Positions 10,537-21,802 are shown, numbered from the stretch's first letter. The stretch is DNA of 64,000 bases from Aeromicrobium duanguangcaii (GCF_024508295.1 NZ_CP101990.1:186001-250000); one strand, 5' to 3'. Numbers and translations are program-made. The notes: generated by a model not told the origin, from the sequence alone.

Positions 10537-10731
10537 ATGAAGATGATCAACGCCCTGCGCGCCGTCGCCGCCCGAGCCGACGAGCGGGGCATGAGCACGT
10601 CCGAGTACGCCGTGGGCACGCTCGGCGCCTGCACCATCGGCGGCGTCCTGGTGAAGATCGGGCAGTCCGACTGGTTCGGCGACCTCCTGCAGGACGTCAT
10701 CGGCAAGATCCCCGACCTGCTGCCGTTCTGA
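10537..10731 (+). CDS. DUF4244 Flp-pilin-like protein 1
   Basis: A 64-residue class III pilin-like protein. Basic N-terminal leader ending ADERG is followed by MSTSEYAVGTLGA, with the conserved Glu+5/Tyr+6 after the predicted prepilin cleavage at Gly, and then one hydrophobic helix. This is the best candidate for the major pilin. ATG 10537 is preceded by a GAGAGG ribosome site; the longer in-frame start at 10507 lacks one. A strong hairpin follows directly downstream, which may set its level above the second copy. Confidence 0.85.
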   Translation: MKMINALRAVAARADERGMSTSEYAVGTLGACTIGGVLVKIGQSDWFGDLLQDVIGKIPDLLPF

Positions 10732-10736
10732 TCCGT

Positions 10737-10774
10737 GATCCCGCGGCGCCCGGGTGCACGGGTGCCGCGGGATC
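10737..10774 (+). terminator. Hairpin between the two pilin-like genes
   Basis: Arms GATCCCGCGGC (10737-10747) and GCCGCGGGATC (10764-10774) are perfect over 11 bp; the loop can pair further (CCCG/CGGG). There is no U-tract. It starts 6 bp after the first pilin stop and sits inside the operon, so it may be a partial terminator or a 3'-end stabiliser. Confidence 0.55.
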
Positions 10775-10793
10775 CACCGCCGAGGAGGCGCAG

Positions 10794-11000
10794 ATGCATC
10801 CAACCCATTCAGGCCGTCGCTGCGAGCGGGGTCAGGTCACCGCCGAGTACGCGGTGGGCGCCGTTGGTGCGGTGGCGGTCGCCGGGGTCCTGTTCGGTCC
10901 CGAGCCGATCGTGGCCGACTGGCTGGCCGAGTTCGTCCTCGATCACCTCGCCCGCTCGTTCTCGCTCACGCTGCCCGAGCTCTTCCGATGGCCGTGGTGA
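10794..11000 (+). CDS. DUF4244/Flp-pilin-like protein 2
   Basis: A 68-residue paralog of the preceding pilin-like protein. Leader CERG precedes QVTAEYAVGAVGAVAVAGVL with Glu+5/Tyr+6 and one hydrophobic helix; the C-terminal half differs and ends LPELFRWPW. ATG 10794 follows a GAGGAGG ribosome site by 7 nt. The 3' end overlaps the TadE gene by 13 bp, so this copy belongs to the pseudopilin part of the operon. Confidence 0.75.
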   Translation: MHPTHSGRRCERGQVTAEYAVGAVGAVAVAGVLFGPEPIVADWLAEFVLDHLARSFSLTLPELFRWPW

Positions 11001-11332
11001 GTCGCCGCGAGCGGGGGATGGTCACCGCCGAGACGGCGATGGTGCTGCCGTTCGTCGTGCTCGTGGCCTTCGTGCTGACGTGGGTCGTGTCGCTGGGGCT
11101 GACCCAGATGCGCGTCTCCGACGCCGCCCGGGAGGGGGCGCGCGTCATGGCGCGCGGTCAGGACGCCGACGACGCCCGCCGGGCGGTCCGGGCCGACGTG
11201 CCCGGCTCCACCGTGGACGTCCGGGTGGCCGGGGGACGGGCCAGGGTCACGGTCCGCTTCCGGGCCCGATTGCCCCTCGTCCCGGCCGTCCATCTCGATC
11301 TGGTGGGTCGGTCCGTGGCGGTCGTCGAATGA
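10988..11332 (+). CDS. tadE: TadE-like minor pilin
   Basis: A 114-residue TadE-family pseudopilin. Leader RRERG precedes MVTAETAMVLPFVVLVAF (Glu+5) and a long hydrophobic helix; the remainder is soluble and contains the typical DAAREGARVMARG segment. Such proteins are cleaved by the prepilin peptidase and may form the pilus tip or initiation complex. It is coupled to the next gene by an ATGA overlap. Confidence 0.85.
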   Translation: MAVVSRRERGMVTAETAMVLPFVVLVAFVLTWVVSLGLTQMRVSDAAREGARVMARGQDADDARRAVRADVPGSTVDVRVAGGRARVTVRFRARLPLVPAVHLDLVGRSVAVVE

Positions 11333-11679
11333 ATCGCGAGCGGGGCTCGGCCACCGTCCAGGCGCTCGGGCTGACCGTCCTGGTGTGTCTCGTGGCGTTC
11401 GCCTGTCTGCAGATCGCCCTCGCCGTCGGCCTGCGTCAGCGGGCTGCCGCAGCCGCCGACCTGGCCGCACTCGCCGCCTCGCAGGCCAGCGTCGAGGGCG
11501 ATGATCCGTGCGCCGTCGCTCGCGAGCTGGCGCAGGACAACGGGGCCCGGCTGCGGCAGTGCCGGATGGACGCCGACGTCGCCACGGTCACGGTGCGCGC
11601 GATGGGACCGCGGTGGGCGATCGGCCGGTGGGCGGCCGAGCAGCGGGCGCGAGCCGCCCCGGCCTGGTACCTCGAGTGA
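11329..11679 (+). CDS. TadE-like protein of the helicase/secretion neighbourhood (Rv3654c-type)
   Basis: A 116-residue protein that opens with NRERGSATVQALGLTVLVCL and one transmembrane helix, followed by the sequence QRAAAAADLAALAAS typical of Flp-associated TadG-like proteins. Actinobacterial families of this kind are named for lying next to a DECH helicase; here that helicase is present but separated by a BCCT transporter gene. It is the last gene of the tad operon. Confidence 0.82.
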   Translation: MNRERGSATVQALGLTVLVCLVAFACLQIALAVGLRQRAAAAADLAALAASQASVEGDDPCAVARELAQDNGARLRQCRMDADVATVTVRAMGPRWAIGRWAAEQRARAAPAWYLE

Positions 11680-11699
11680 GGGACCGGGCCGGGACGGAT

Positions 11700-13418
11700 T
11701 CAGTCGTCCCGGTCGGACCTCGTGGGGATGTCCTCCTCGGGCCATCCCGTCGTGCTCTCCTCGACCACGAGGGAGAAGTCCTCACCGTGGCGATCGACGC
11801 CGACGATGACGGCCTCCTCCACGAGAGTCTGGGCCAGGTCCTCGCGCAGGATGATCGGGTCGTCGCGCAGGTCGCGGTACAGCGAGACGCACAGCAGCAC
11901 CATCACGAGCAGGAACGGCAGGGACGCGACGATCGTCAGTGCCTGCAGACCCTGCAGGGCGACCGGATTGCCCGGGTCGGCGATCAGCAGCATGATCGCC
12001 GCGACCGCGCCGGTCAGCGCGCCCCAGAAGATGACGTTCCACGTCGAGGGATGGATCGAGCCGCGCTGGGTCAGGGTGCCCATGACCAGCGAGGCGGCAT
12101 CGGCGCCCGAGACGAAGAAGATGCCGACCAGGAGCATCACGAGCACCGTCGTGATCGATGCCAGGGGGTACTGCTGCAGCAGGTCGAACAGGGCGTAGTT
12201 GGAGTCCACGACCCCGTCGGCGCCCGTGATCGCCTCGGCGTCGTTGATGCCGGCGCCGCCGAAGATGGCGAACCACACGAGGCTGACCAGGCTCGGCACG
12301 AGCAGCACGCCGGTGACGAACTGACGAATCGTGCGACCGCGGCTGATGCGCGCGATGAACATGCCGACGAACGGCGTCCAGGAGACCCACCAGGCCCAGT
12401 AGAAGATCGTCCACGCGCCCAGCCAGTCCTCCAGCGCGGCGCCGTTGGCGTTCGTGCGGCCGGCCATCTCGGGCAGCATGGCGACGTAGTCGGCGATCGA
12501 GGTGGGGATCAGGTTGAGCATCGTCAGCGTCGGCCCCGCGATGAAGACGAACGCCGCCAGCACGAGGGCCAGCACCATGTTGATGTTGGACAGCCACTGG
12601 ATGCCGCGCGCGACACCCGACACGGCCGACAGGATGAACAGGATCGTCAGCACGACGATGATCGAGACGACCAGGGTCTCGCCGACGCTGTCGGCCCAGC
12701 CGTTGTGCTCGATGCCGGCGCCGATCTGCAGCGCGCCGAGGCCGAGCGAGGCGGCCGAGCCGAACAGCGTCGCGAAGATCGCCATGATGTCGATGGCCTT
12801 GCCGAGCGGTCCGCGGGTCTGCTTGCGTCCGAGCAGCTTCGTGAACGCCGAGGAGATCAGCTGCGGACGGCCCAGGCGGAAGGTGCCGTAGCCGATCGCC
12901 AGTCCGACGACCGCGTAGACGGCCCACGGGTGCAGGGTCCAGTGGAAGAGCGTCTGGGCCATGGCGACCTGGGCCGCGGCGTCGGTGCCGGCCTCGACGG
13001 TTCCCGGCGGCGGCGAGAGGTAGAACGTCAGCGGCTCGGCCACGCCCCAGAACATCAGGCCGATCCCCATGCCGGCGCTGAACATCATCGCGATCCACGA
13101 CGTCGTGCGGAACTCGGGACGCTCGCCGTCGCGACCCAGCGGGATCTTGCCGTAGCGGCTCGCGGCCACCCAGATGGCGAAGACGACGAAGCCGGTGGTC
13201 GACAGGACGTAGAGCCACCCGGTGTACTCGATCACCCAGGACTGGGCCTGTCCGGCGCGCGCGCCGAGCGAGGCCTGGTCGAACAGGCCCCATGCGACGA
13301 CCGCGAGCGCCAGGACCGCGGCGACGCCGAAGACCACGCGGTCCAGCCGCGTCTCCGGCTTCGGCTCGGGGTCCGGTTCGCGGACGTCATCGATCGGTCG
13401 GTCGAGCCCGGTGGCCAT
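11700..13418 (-). CDS. BCCT-family betaine/choline/carnitine transporter
   Basis: A 572-residue sodium- or proton-coupled transporter for compatible solutes such as glycine betaine. It has about twelve membrane helices and the family signature MMFSAGMGIGLMFWGVAEP near residues 100-118. The Trp-rich central segment is WTIFYWAWWVSWTPFVG. ATG 13418 follows an AGGAGAG ribosome site. The acidic C-terminal tail (about 70 residues) could be a regulatory osmosensing extension. Its placement between the tad operon and the helicase breaks an otherwise conserved neighbourhood. Confidence 0.92.
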   Translation of the reverse strand: MATGLDRPIDDVREPDPEPKPETRLDRVVFGVAAVLALAVVAWGLFDQASLGARAGQAQSWVIEYTGWLYVLSTTGFVVFAIWVAASRYGKIPLGRDGERPEFRTTSWIAMMFSAGMGIGLMFWGVAEPLTFYLSPPPGTVEAGTDAAAQVAMAQTLFHWTLHPWAVYAVVGLAIGYGTFRLGRPQLISSAFTKLLGRKQTRGPLGKAIDIMAIFATLFGSAASLGLGALQIGAGIEHNGWADSVGETLVVSIIVVLTILFILSAVSGVARGIQWLSNINMVLALVLAAFVFIAGPTLTMLNLIPTSIADYVAMLPEMAGRTNANGAALEDWLGAWTIFYWAWWVSWTPFVGMFIARISRGRTIRQFVTGVLLVPSLVSLVWFAIFGGAGINDAEAITGADGVVDSNYALFDLLQQYPLASITTVLVMLLVGIFFVSGADAASLVMGTLTQRGSIHPSTWNVIFWGALTGAVAAIMLLIADPGNPVALQGLQALTIVASLPFLLVMVLLCVSLYRDLRDDPIILREDLAQTLVEEAVIVGVDRHGEDFSLVVEESTTGWPEEDIPTRSDRDD

Positions 13419-13555
13419 GGAATCTCTCCTGGAATGTGACTGGTGGGAGTGGTGCAAACCTCCCCACTTTCGCACGCGTGCCAGGACGCGGCAATTCAAC
13501 CGCCGTGGCGTCCGGCCCGGGAAAGGCCGCTGTGCGGGTCCCCTGCGAGGGTCGC

Positions 13556-15841
<2,286 letters not shown>

Positions 15842-15926
15842 GCTCGAAGTCTCCCGCACGGACCTGACGGGGCCGCCGTGTGCCGTTCGTGTAGGGAGAA
15901 TCGGCTCCAGATGATTGAATGCGGTC

Positions 15927-16259
15927 ATGGATCTGACGCTCACCGAACGTGAGTCGCCGCCGTTCCACGTGGTCGAGGTCGCGGGGGAGATCGACGTCTA
16001 CACCGCGCCGCGCCTGCGCGAGGTCGTCGTCGGGGCGATCGACGACGGACACACCCGGCTCGTGATCGACATCGAGAACGTGGCCTTCCTGGACTCCACG
16101 GGTCTCGGGGTGCTCGTGGGCGCGCTCAAGCGCGTCCGCGCTGACAACGGCTCGCTCGACATCATCTGCACCAGCGAACGGCTGCTGCGGATCTTCGCCA
16201 TCACCGGGCTGGACAAGGTCTTCGGCCTGCACGCCTCGATCGACGAGCTGGTCTCCTGA
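15927..16259 (+). CDS. bldG: BldG-like anti-sigma-factor antagonist (STAS domain)
   Basis: A 110-residue STAS protein. The phosphorylatable serine lies in [17 protein letters not shown] (about Ser57). When dephosphorylated, such proteins bind an anti-sigma kinase and release a sigma factor. Divergence from an SftH-type helicase is the same arrangement as bldG in Streptomyces, where BldG controls development and stress response. The anti-sigma partner that follows bldG there is not found here; a methyltransferase gene starts 2 bp later. ATG 15927 is chosen; 15915 is also in frame. Confidence 0.8.
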   Translation: MDLTLTERESPPFHVVEVAGEIDVYTAPRLREVVVGAIDDGHTRLVIDIENVAFLDSTGLGVLVGALKRVRADNGSLDIICTSERLLRIFAITGLDKVFGLHASIDELVS

Positions 16260-16261
16260 CG

Positions 16262-17716
16262 GTGACCGACACGCACGTCGCGCGACTGCGTGAGGCCATC
16301 GCCGGCTTCACCGTCGACGCAGTCCACGGTGTCCTCGGCGATGAGGCCTGGCGAGCGTTGGCACGCTCCGAGACCGTCCCGGGCCTGCGGGCCACGGCCG
16401 ACGGCTCGTCGCTGTCCACGCTGATCCGGCTCTTCCAGCTGCAGACCACGGTGCCGCGCTCGGCTGCCGAGTCCGCCTTCGGCCCGGCCTGGACCGCGGC
16501 GCAGGCACTCGGTCTCGTCGCGGTCGACGGCGACGAGGCGCGGGCGCTGCTCGACCTGCGGCCCTACGGCGACGAGGAGCACGACTGGTGGGTCGTCTGT
16601 GACCTCACGCCGGGCCTCGACGGCCGCGAGAACCCGCGCGACCCGCTCTACGTCCTCGGCATCAGCGAGGCCTCCTCGTCACTGGCCCAGCTCACGGTGC
16701 GCCCGCAGGTGGGTCGCGCCCTCGACCTCGGCACCGGCTGCGGCGTGCAGGCACTCCACCTGACGGGGCACGCCCGCGACGTGGTCGCGACCGACGTCAA
16801 CCCGCGCGCCGTCCAGCTCGCCGCGCTGACGGCGGCCCTGAACGGACTCGACGTCGACGTGCGCACAGGCAGCCTGTTCGAGCCCGTGGCCGACGAGCGC
16901 TTCGACCTGATCTGCACCAACCCGCCCTTCGTCGTCTCGCCGCCCGAGGGCGACCGGCTCGTCTACCGCGAGACCGGGTTCCCCGGCGACGAGGTGGTCC
17001 GCCGCATCGTCATGGGCGCCGACCGCCACCTCAACGACGGCGGCTGGTGCCAGCTGCTCGCCGCCTGGATCCACGAGGACGGCGTCCCGTGGCAGGAGCG
17101 ACTGGCCGCCTGGATCGAGCCGACCGGACTCGACGCGTGGGTGGTCCAGCGCGAGCGCGTCGACCTGCCCGAGTACGCCGAGATGTGGCTCGCGGACGCG
17201 GGCCTGCGGCATGCCCCGGGGCACATCGAGCGCTACGACCGCTGGCTGTCGTGGTTCGCCGAGCAGGGCACCGAGGCGATGGGCTTCGGCTGGATCACCC
17301 TGCGCAAGGCCGGCCGCGACGTCCCGCAGGTGCGGATCGAGGAGTGGACGGCTCCGGTCGCCCAGCCCGTCGGCGCGGACTTCCTCGCCTGGGCGGGACG
17401 CGCCGACGCGCTCGCCTCCGGCGACCTGCTGGCCCGGCGCTGGCGCCTCGGGTCCGACGTCCTGCAGGAGACGGCCGGGCCCGTGGGCGCCGAGGACCCC
17501 GCCCTCATCCGCGTGCTGCGGACGGGCGGGCTGCGACCCTCGCGCCAGGTCGACACGATCGAGGCGGGTCTGCTGGGTGCCTGCGACGGCGACCTGACCG
17601 CGGGTCAGATCCTCGACGCGCTGGCGCAGATCCTCGACCGGGACGCCCAGGAGCTGCGTCAGGTCTACACGCCCGTGATCACCCAACTCGTGGCCGACGG
17701 GTTCCTCGTCGACTAG
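16262..17716 (+). CDS. Methyltransferase with N-terminal helical domain (NPPF type)
   Basis: A 484-residue protein. About 130 N-terminal helical residues precede a class I methyltransferase core: motif I LDLGTGCGVQALHL and motif IV CTNPPFVVSP (near residue 220). The NPPF motif marks enzymes that methylate an amide or exocyclic amine (HemK/PrmC, RlmG or N6-adenine groups). The C-terminal 130 residues look like a winged-helix or helical cap. It follows bldG by 2 bp and overlaps the convergent MFS gene by 4 bp. The substrate is not evident. Confidence 0.82.
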   Translation: MTDTHVARLREAIAGFTVDAVHGVLGDEAWRALARSETVPGLRATADGSSLSTLIRLFQLQTTVPRSAAESAFGPAWTAAQALGLVAVDGDEARALLDLRPYGDEEHDWWVVCDLTPGLDGRENPRDPLYVLGISEASSSLAQLTVRPQVGRALDLGTGCGVQALHLTGHARDVVATDVNPRAVQLAALTAALNGLDVDVRTGSLFEPVADERFDLICTNPPFVVSPPEGDRLVYRETGFPGDEVVRRIVMGADRHLNDGGWCQLLAAWIHEDGVPWQERLAAWIEPTGLDAWVVQRERVDLPEYAEMWLADAGLRHAPGHIERYDRWLSWFAEQGTEAMGFGWITLRKAGRDVPQVRIEEWTAPVAQPVGADFLAWAGRADALASGDLLARRWRLGSDVLQETAGPVGAEDPALIRVLRTGGLRPSRQVDTIEAGLLGACDGDLTAGQILDALAQILDRDAQELRQVYTPVITQLVADGFLVD

Positions 17717-18900
17717 ACGTGGACGCGCGACGAGGTCGTCGCGGACGCTCCCGGTCCGCGCTGTCCACCGATCGCGACCACGGCGATCAGCGCCGCGATC
17801 GCGCCGCCCGCCGCGAAGCCCGCCGCGGCGCCCCACCGGTCGATCGCGGTGCCGACCAGCGGGGACCCGAGGGCTCCGCCGGCGGTGAAGGCCGACGCCT
17901 GCCAGCCCATCGCCTCGCCGCGCCGGGCCTCGTCGGTCAGCCGCGCGATGTACTCGCTGCACGCCGTCATGATCGGCGCGCACAGCAGGCCGGCCGGGAT
18001 GGAGGCCAGCGCGAGCGTCCAGGGCGCGTGCGCGATGCCGACCGGCATGGTCAGCAGCCCCATCGCCAGCAGCAGGTACGTGGGCCGGATGGAGGCGGGC
18101 CGCATGCCGTAGATCAGGCCGCCGATCAACGACGACACGCCCCAGCCCAGGTACACGATCCCGACCAGCCCGATCGCGTCCAGCTCGCGCAGTGAGGCGA
18201 TGATGCCCAGGTCGGTGGCCATCAGCGCGATCATCGCTCCGGCGGACACGAGGAAGAGGAAGACCAGGTCGCGCGTGACCCAGCCGAACCCGCGGACGCG
18301 CGGCGCCACCGGCTCGTCGCTGCTGCGCGTGGGCGGATCGAGCCACCACAGGATCATCAGGCCGACTCCCACCGTCGCGCCGACCGCGACCAGGGCCGTC
18401 TGCGGGGAGGCCGCGACGACCAGGGCGCCGGCGGCGGCCGGGCCGATGATGAACGACGCCTCGGCCATCACCGAGTCGAGCGCGAAGGCGCTGCGGTGGT
18501 GCGAGGTCGGCAGGTTCGCCGCCAGCGAGACGCGCACGATCGAGTGGACGGGCGCGAGGAACAGGCCGGCCACGAACGCGAGCGGCAGCAGCCAGAAGTA
18601 GGTCGCGATCGTGGCGAGCGGATAGATGACGAACAGCACCGCGATCGAGGGGAGCAGGGCGCGCCGGACGCCGAGGGCGTCGATCAGTCGCCCCCGCCAC
18701 GGGGCGCCCAGGCCGGCGCCGACGGTCTCGACCGCGGCGACGATCCCGGCCTCGCCGTAGCTGCCTCCGAGCCCCTCCACCACGAGCAGCGTCAGGACCA
18801 GCGGAACCGCCATCATGGGGATTCGCGCGAGGAACGCGGCGAGGTAGAGAGGGACGGTTCCAGGAGCCCGGAGCACCTGTCCGTACGTCACCTTTTCCAC
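17713..18900 (-). CDS. MFS transporter
   Basis: A 395-residue major-facilitator protein with about twelve hydrophobic helices and the conserved loop 2-3 element WRGRLIDALGVRRALLPS. Similar actinobacterial proteins are drug or metabolite exporters; the substrate cannot be inferred. GTG 18900 is preceded by GAGAAT seven nucleotides upstream. It diverges from topA, leaving about 110 bp of promoter space. Confidence 0.85.
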   Translation of the reverse strand: MEKVTYGQVLRAPGTVPLYLAAFLARIPMMAVPLVLTLLVVEGLGGSYGEAGIVAAVETVGAGLGAPWRGRLIDALGVRRALLPSIAVLFVIYPLATIATYFWLLPLAFVAGLFLAPVHSIVRVSLAANLPTSHHRSAFALDSVMAEASFIIGPAAAGALVVAASPQTALVAVGATVGVGLMILWWLDPPTRSSDEPVAPRVRGFGWVTRDLVFLFLVSAGAMIALMATDLGIIASLRELDAIGLVGIVYLGWGVSSLIGGLIYGMRPASIRPTYLLLAMGLLTMPVGIAHAPWTLALASIPAGLLCAPIMTACSEYIARLTDEARRGEAMGWQASAFTAGGALGSPLVGTAIDRWGAAAGFAAGGAIAALIAVVAIGGQRGPGASATTSSRVHV

Positions 18901-19013
18901 TTGGTCGATTCTCCCACGGCTGGCACCTGTGAGAAAAATGCTTGAGCAAAGGCGCTACGGTGGGCCTCCATCGGCCGCACATCCCCCATCTGGCGGCCTC
19001 AGAGGAGCCCAAC

Positions 19014-21716
19014 GTGACATCACTGGTGATCGTCGAGTCGCCCAACAAGGTGCGCAGCATCGCTGCCTACCTCGGGGACGGCTATGTCGTTTCGTCGTCC
19101 GTGGGACACATCCGGGACCTGCCCCAGGGCGCCGACCAGATCCCCGCCAAGTACAAGGGCGAGTCCTGGGCGCGCCTGGGCGTCAACATCGATGAGGGCT
19201 TCGAGCCGGTCTACGTCGTGCCGGCCGACAAGAAGAAGCAGATCGCCGAGCTGAAGAAGCTCCTGAAGGACGCCGACGAGCTCGTCCTGGCCACGGATGA
19301 GGACCGCGAGGGTGAGGCCATCGCGTGGCACCTCTTCGACGAGCTGAAGCCCAAGGTCCCGGTCAAGCGCATCGCGTTCAACGAGATCACCAAGGAGGCG
19401 ATCCAGCGCGCGATCGCCAACCCCCGCGACATCGACCAGGACCTCGTCGACGCGCAGGAGACCCGCCGCATCCTCGACCGTCTCTACGGCTACGAGATCA
19501 GCCCGGTCCTGTGGAAGAAGGTCATGAGCGGCCTGTCGGCCGGTCGCGTCCAGTCGGTCGCCACCCGCCTCGTGGTCGAGCGCGAGCGTGAGCGCATGGC
19601 GTTCCGCTCGGCGGACTACTGGGATCTCGAGGCCACCTTCGGCTGCGATCTGGAGCCGTCGCGCTTCCCGGCCAAGCTCGCGACGATCGACGGCAAGCGC
19701 GTCGCGTCGGGCTCGAACTTCGACAGCACCGGCACGCTCAAGGGCAAGGCCGTGCACCTGGACGAGTCCGGCGCCCGCGCTCTGGCCACGGCACTGGAGG
19801 GTCGCGAGTTCGCGGTCCGCTCGGTCGAGTCCAAGCCGTACACGCGCCGTCCGTACGCGCCGTTCCGCACGACGACCCTGCAGCAGGAGGGCTCGCGCAA
19901 GTACGGCTTCGGCGCCCAGCGCACGATGTCGATCGCCCAGAAGCTCTACGAGGGCGGCTACATCACCTACATGCGTACCGACTCGGTCACGCTGTCGCAG
20001 ACGGCGCTCACTGCGGCTCGCGCCCAGGTCAAGGAGCTGTACGGCGCCGACTACCTGCCCGACAAGCCCCGCGTCTACACCTCCAAGGTCAAGAACGCCC
20101 AGGAGGCGCACGAGGCGATCCGCCCCGCCGGCGAGAGCTTCCGGACGCCCCGCGAGACCGGCCTGTCCGGTGACGAGCTCAAGCTCTACGAGCTGATCTG
20201 GAAGCGCACGATCGCGTCACAGATGGCCGACGCCAAGGGCAACTCGGTGTCGATCCGCATCGGCGCGGCCACCGAGGACGGCCAGGACGTCGAGTTCAGC
20301 GCCACCGGCCGCACGATCACGTTCCACGGCTTCCTCAAGGCGTACGTCGAGACGACCGAGGACCCGGACGCCGAGAACGACGACAAGCAGACGAAGCTGC
20401 CCAACCTCTCCGAGGGCGACAGCGTCACCGCCGTCGAGCTGGCCGCCGCCGGGCACCAGACCAAGCCGCCGGCCCGCTACACCGAGGCCAGCCTCATCAA
20501 GGAGCTGGAGGACCGCGAGATCGGTCGTCCCTCCACGTACGCGTCGATCGTCAACACGATCCAGAACCGCGGCTACGTCTACAAGAAGGGCACGGCGCTC
20601 GTCCCGGCCTGGGTCGCGTTCAGCGTGATCCGGCTGATGGAGCAGCACTTCCCGCGCCTGGTGCAGTACGAGTTCACCGCCGAGCTCGAGGGCGTGCTCG
20701 ACGAGATCTCGCACGGGCGCGAGAACCGCGTCGCCGTGCTCGAGAGCTTCTGGTCCGGCGAGGACGAGCAGGACACCGGCCTCAAGCGCCTGGTCGACAA
20801 CCTGCCCGAGATCGACGCACGCGGACTGGCCACGTTCGACCTCGGTGACGACATCGCGGTGCGCGTCGGCCGCTACGGCCCGTACGTCGAGGGCCCGCCG
20901 ATGGTCGAGGGCAAGGACGGAACGCCCACGCCCACCCGCGCCAACATCCCCGAGGACCTGCCGCCCGACGAGCTCACGCTCGAGAAGGCCAAGGAGCTGC
21001 TGGCCACCCCGGCCGGCCTGGAGAAGGTCCTGGGCGACCACCCCGAGACCGGCCTGCGGGTCGTGGCCAAGAACGGCCGCTACGGCCCGTACGTCACCGA
21101 GGCCCTGCCCGAGGACGCCAAGAAGGGCGCCAAGCCGCGCACGGCCAGCCTGTTCAAGTCGATGGACCTCGACACGATCACGCTCGAGGACGCCGTCAAG
21201 CTGCTGACGCTGCCGCGCGTCGTCGGCACGGACGAGGAAGGCACCGAGATCACCGCCCAGAACGGCCGCTACGGGCCGTACCTGAAGAAGGGCACCGACT
21301 CGCGCTCGCTGGAGTCCGAGGAGCAGCTGCTCACGATCACCGAGGAGCAGGCCCGGGCGATCTACGCCCAGCCCAAGACCTACGGTCGCCGTGCCGCCGC
21401 CGCGCCGCTCAAGGAGCTGGGTGAGGACCCGACCAGCGGTCAGCCGATCGTCGCCAAGAACGGCCGGTTCGGCGCGTACGTCACCGACGGTGAGTACAAC
21501 GCGACCCTGCGCAAGGACGACGACATCGAGACCCTGACGCACGAGCGGGCCGTCGAGCTGCTCGCCGAGCGTCGGGCGAAGGGCCCGGCCAAGAAGGGCG
21601 CCAAGAAGACGACGAAGAAGTCGACGGCCAAGAAGACCACGGCCAAGAAGGCGACCACCAAGAAGGCCGCGGCGAAGAAGACGACGACGAAGAAGACCCC
21701 CGCGAAGAAGGCCTGA
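19014..21716 (+). CDS. topA: DNA topoisomerase I
   Basis: A 900-residue type IA topoisomerase that relaxes negative supercoils. The N-terminal TOPRIM domain carries IVESPNK and the acidic triad in LATDEDREGEAIAW (about 94-107). The active Tyr is in YITYMRTDS (about 319). C-terminal topo C repeats each contain a NGRYGPY-type motif, and instead of zinc fingers the protein ends in about 45 residues of Lys/Ala/Thr repeats, normal for actinobacterial TopoI and involved in DNA binding. GTG 19014 follows a GAGGAGCC ribosome site; the longer ORF from 18942 is unlikely. Confidence 0.97.
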   Translation: MTSLVIVESPNKVRSIAAYLGDGYVVSSSVGHIRDLPQGADQIPAKYKGESWARLGVNIDEGFEPVYVVPADKKKQIAELKKLLKDADELVLATDEDREGEAIAWHLFDELKPKVPVKRIAFNEITKEAIQRAIANPRDIDQDLVDAQETRRILDRLYGYEISPVLWKKVMSGLSAGRVQSVATRLVVERERERMAFRSADYWDLEATFGCDLEPSRFPAKLATIDGKRVASGSNFDSTGTLKGKAVHLDESGARALATALEGREFAVRSVESKPYTRRPYAPFRTTTLQQEGSRKYGFGAQRTMSIAQKLYEGGYITYMRTDSVTLSQTALTAARAQVKELYGADYLPDKPRVYTSKVKNAQEAHEAIRPAGESFRTPRETGLSGDELKLYELIWKRTIASQMADAKGNSVSIRIGAATEDGQDVEFSATGRTITFHGFLKAYVETTEDPDAENDDKQTKLPNLSEGDSVTAVELAAAGHQTKPPARYTEASLIKELEDREIGRPSTYASIVNTIQNRGYVYKKGTALVPAWVAFSVIRLMEQHFPRLVQYEFTAELEGVLDEISHGRENRVAVLESFWSGEDEQDTGLKRLVDNLPEIDARGLATFDLGDDIAVRVGRYGPYVEGPPMVEGKDGTPTPTRANIPEDLPPDELTLEKAKELLATPAGLEKVLGDHPETGLRVVAKNGRYGPYVTEALPEDAKKGAKPRTASLFKSMDLDTITLEDAVKLLTLPRVVGTDEEGTEITAQNGRYGPYLKKGTDSRSLESEEQLLTITEEQARAIYAQPKTYGRRAAAAPLKELGEDPTSGQPIVAKNGRFGAYVTDGEYNATLRKDDDIETLTHERAVELLAERRAKGPAKKGAKKTTKKSTAKKTTAKKATTKKAAAKKTTTKKTPAKKA

Positions 21717-21720
21717 CCTG

Positions 21721-21754
21721 CCGGCGGGGCCTCGACTCGAGGCCTCGCCGCCGG
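21721..21754 (+). terminator. topA terminator hairpin
   Basis: CCGGCGGGGCCTCG pairs with CGAGGCCTCGCCGCCGG across a 3-nt loop with a small bulge, starting 5 bp after the topA stop. Confidence 0.6.
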
Positions 21755-21771
21755 GGTGCGTCTGTCGTACG

Positions 21772-21789
21772 GTGAGAGGAATTCCTCAC
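21772..21789. promoter_or_regulatory. Palindrome at the aqpZ start region
   Basis: GTGAG-N8-CTCAC, with the 12-bp perfect palindrome GAGGAATTCCTC in its centre. A TACGGT box at 21768-21773 overlaps its left arm, so the palindrome would cover the transcription start; possible operator. Confidence 0.35.
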
Positions 21790-21802
21790 ACCAGGAGCGG
21801 CC

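Noticed and set aside
18942-19013. N-terminal extension of topA from 18942
   Set aside because: The core TSLVIVESPNK begins right after GTG 19014, which has a good ribosome site; the extension covers the promoter region.
21580-21716. Lys/Ala/Thr-rich tail of TopA as a frameshift or low-complexity artefact
   Set aside because: Basic repeat tails are normal in actinobacterial topoisomerase I, and the frame is uninterrupted to the stop.
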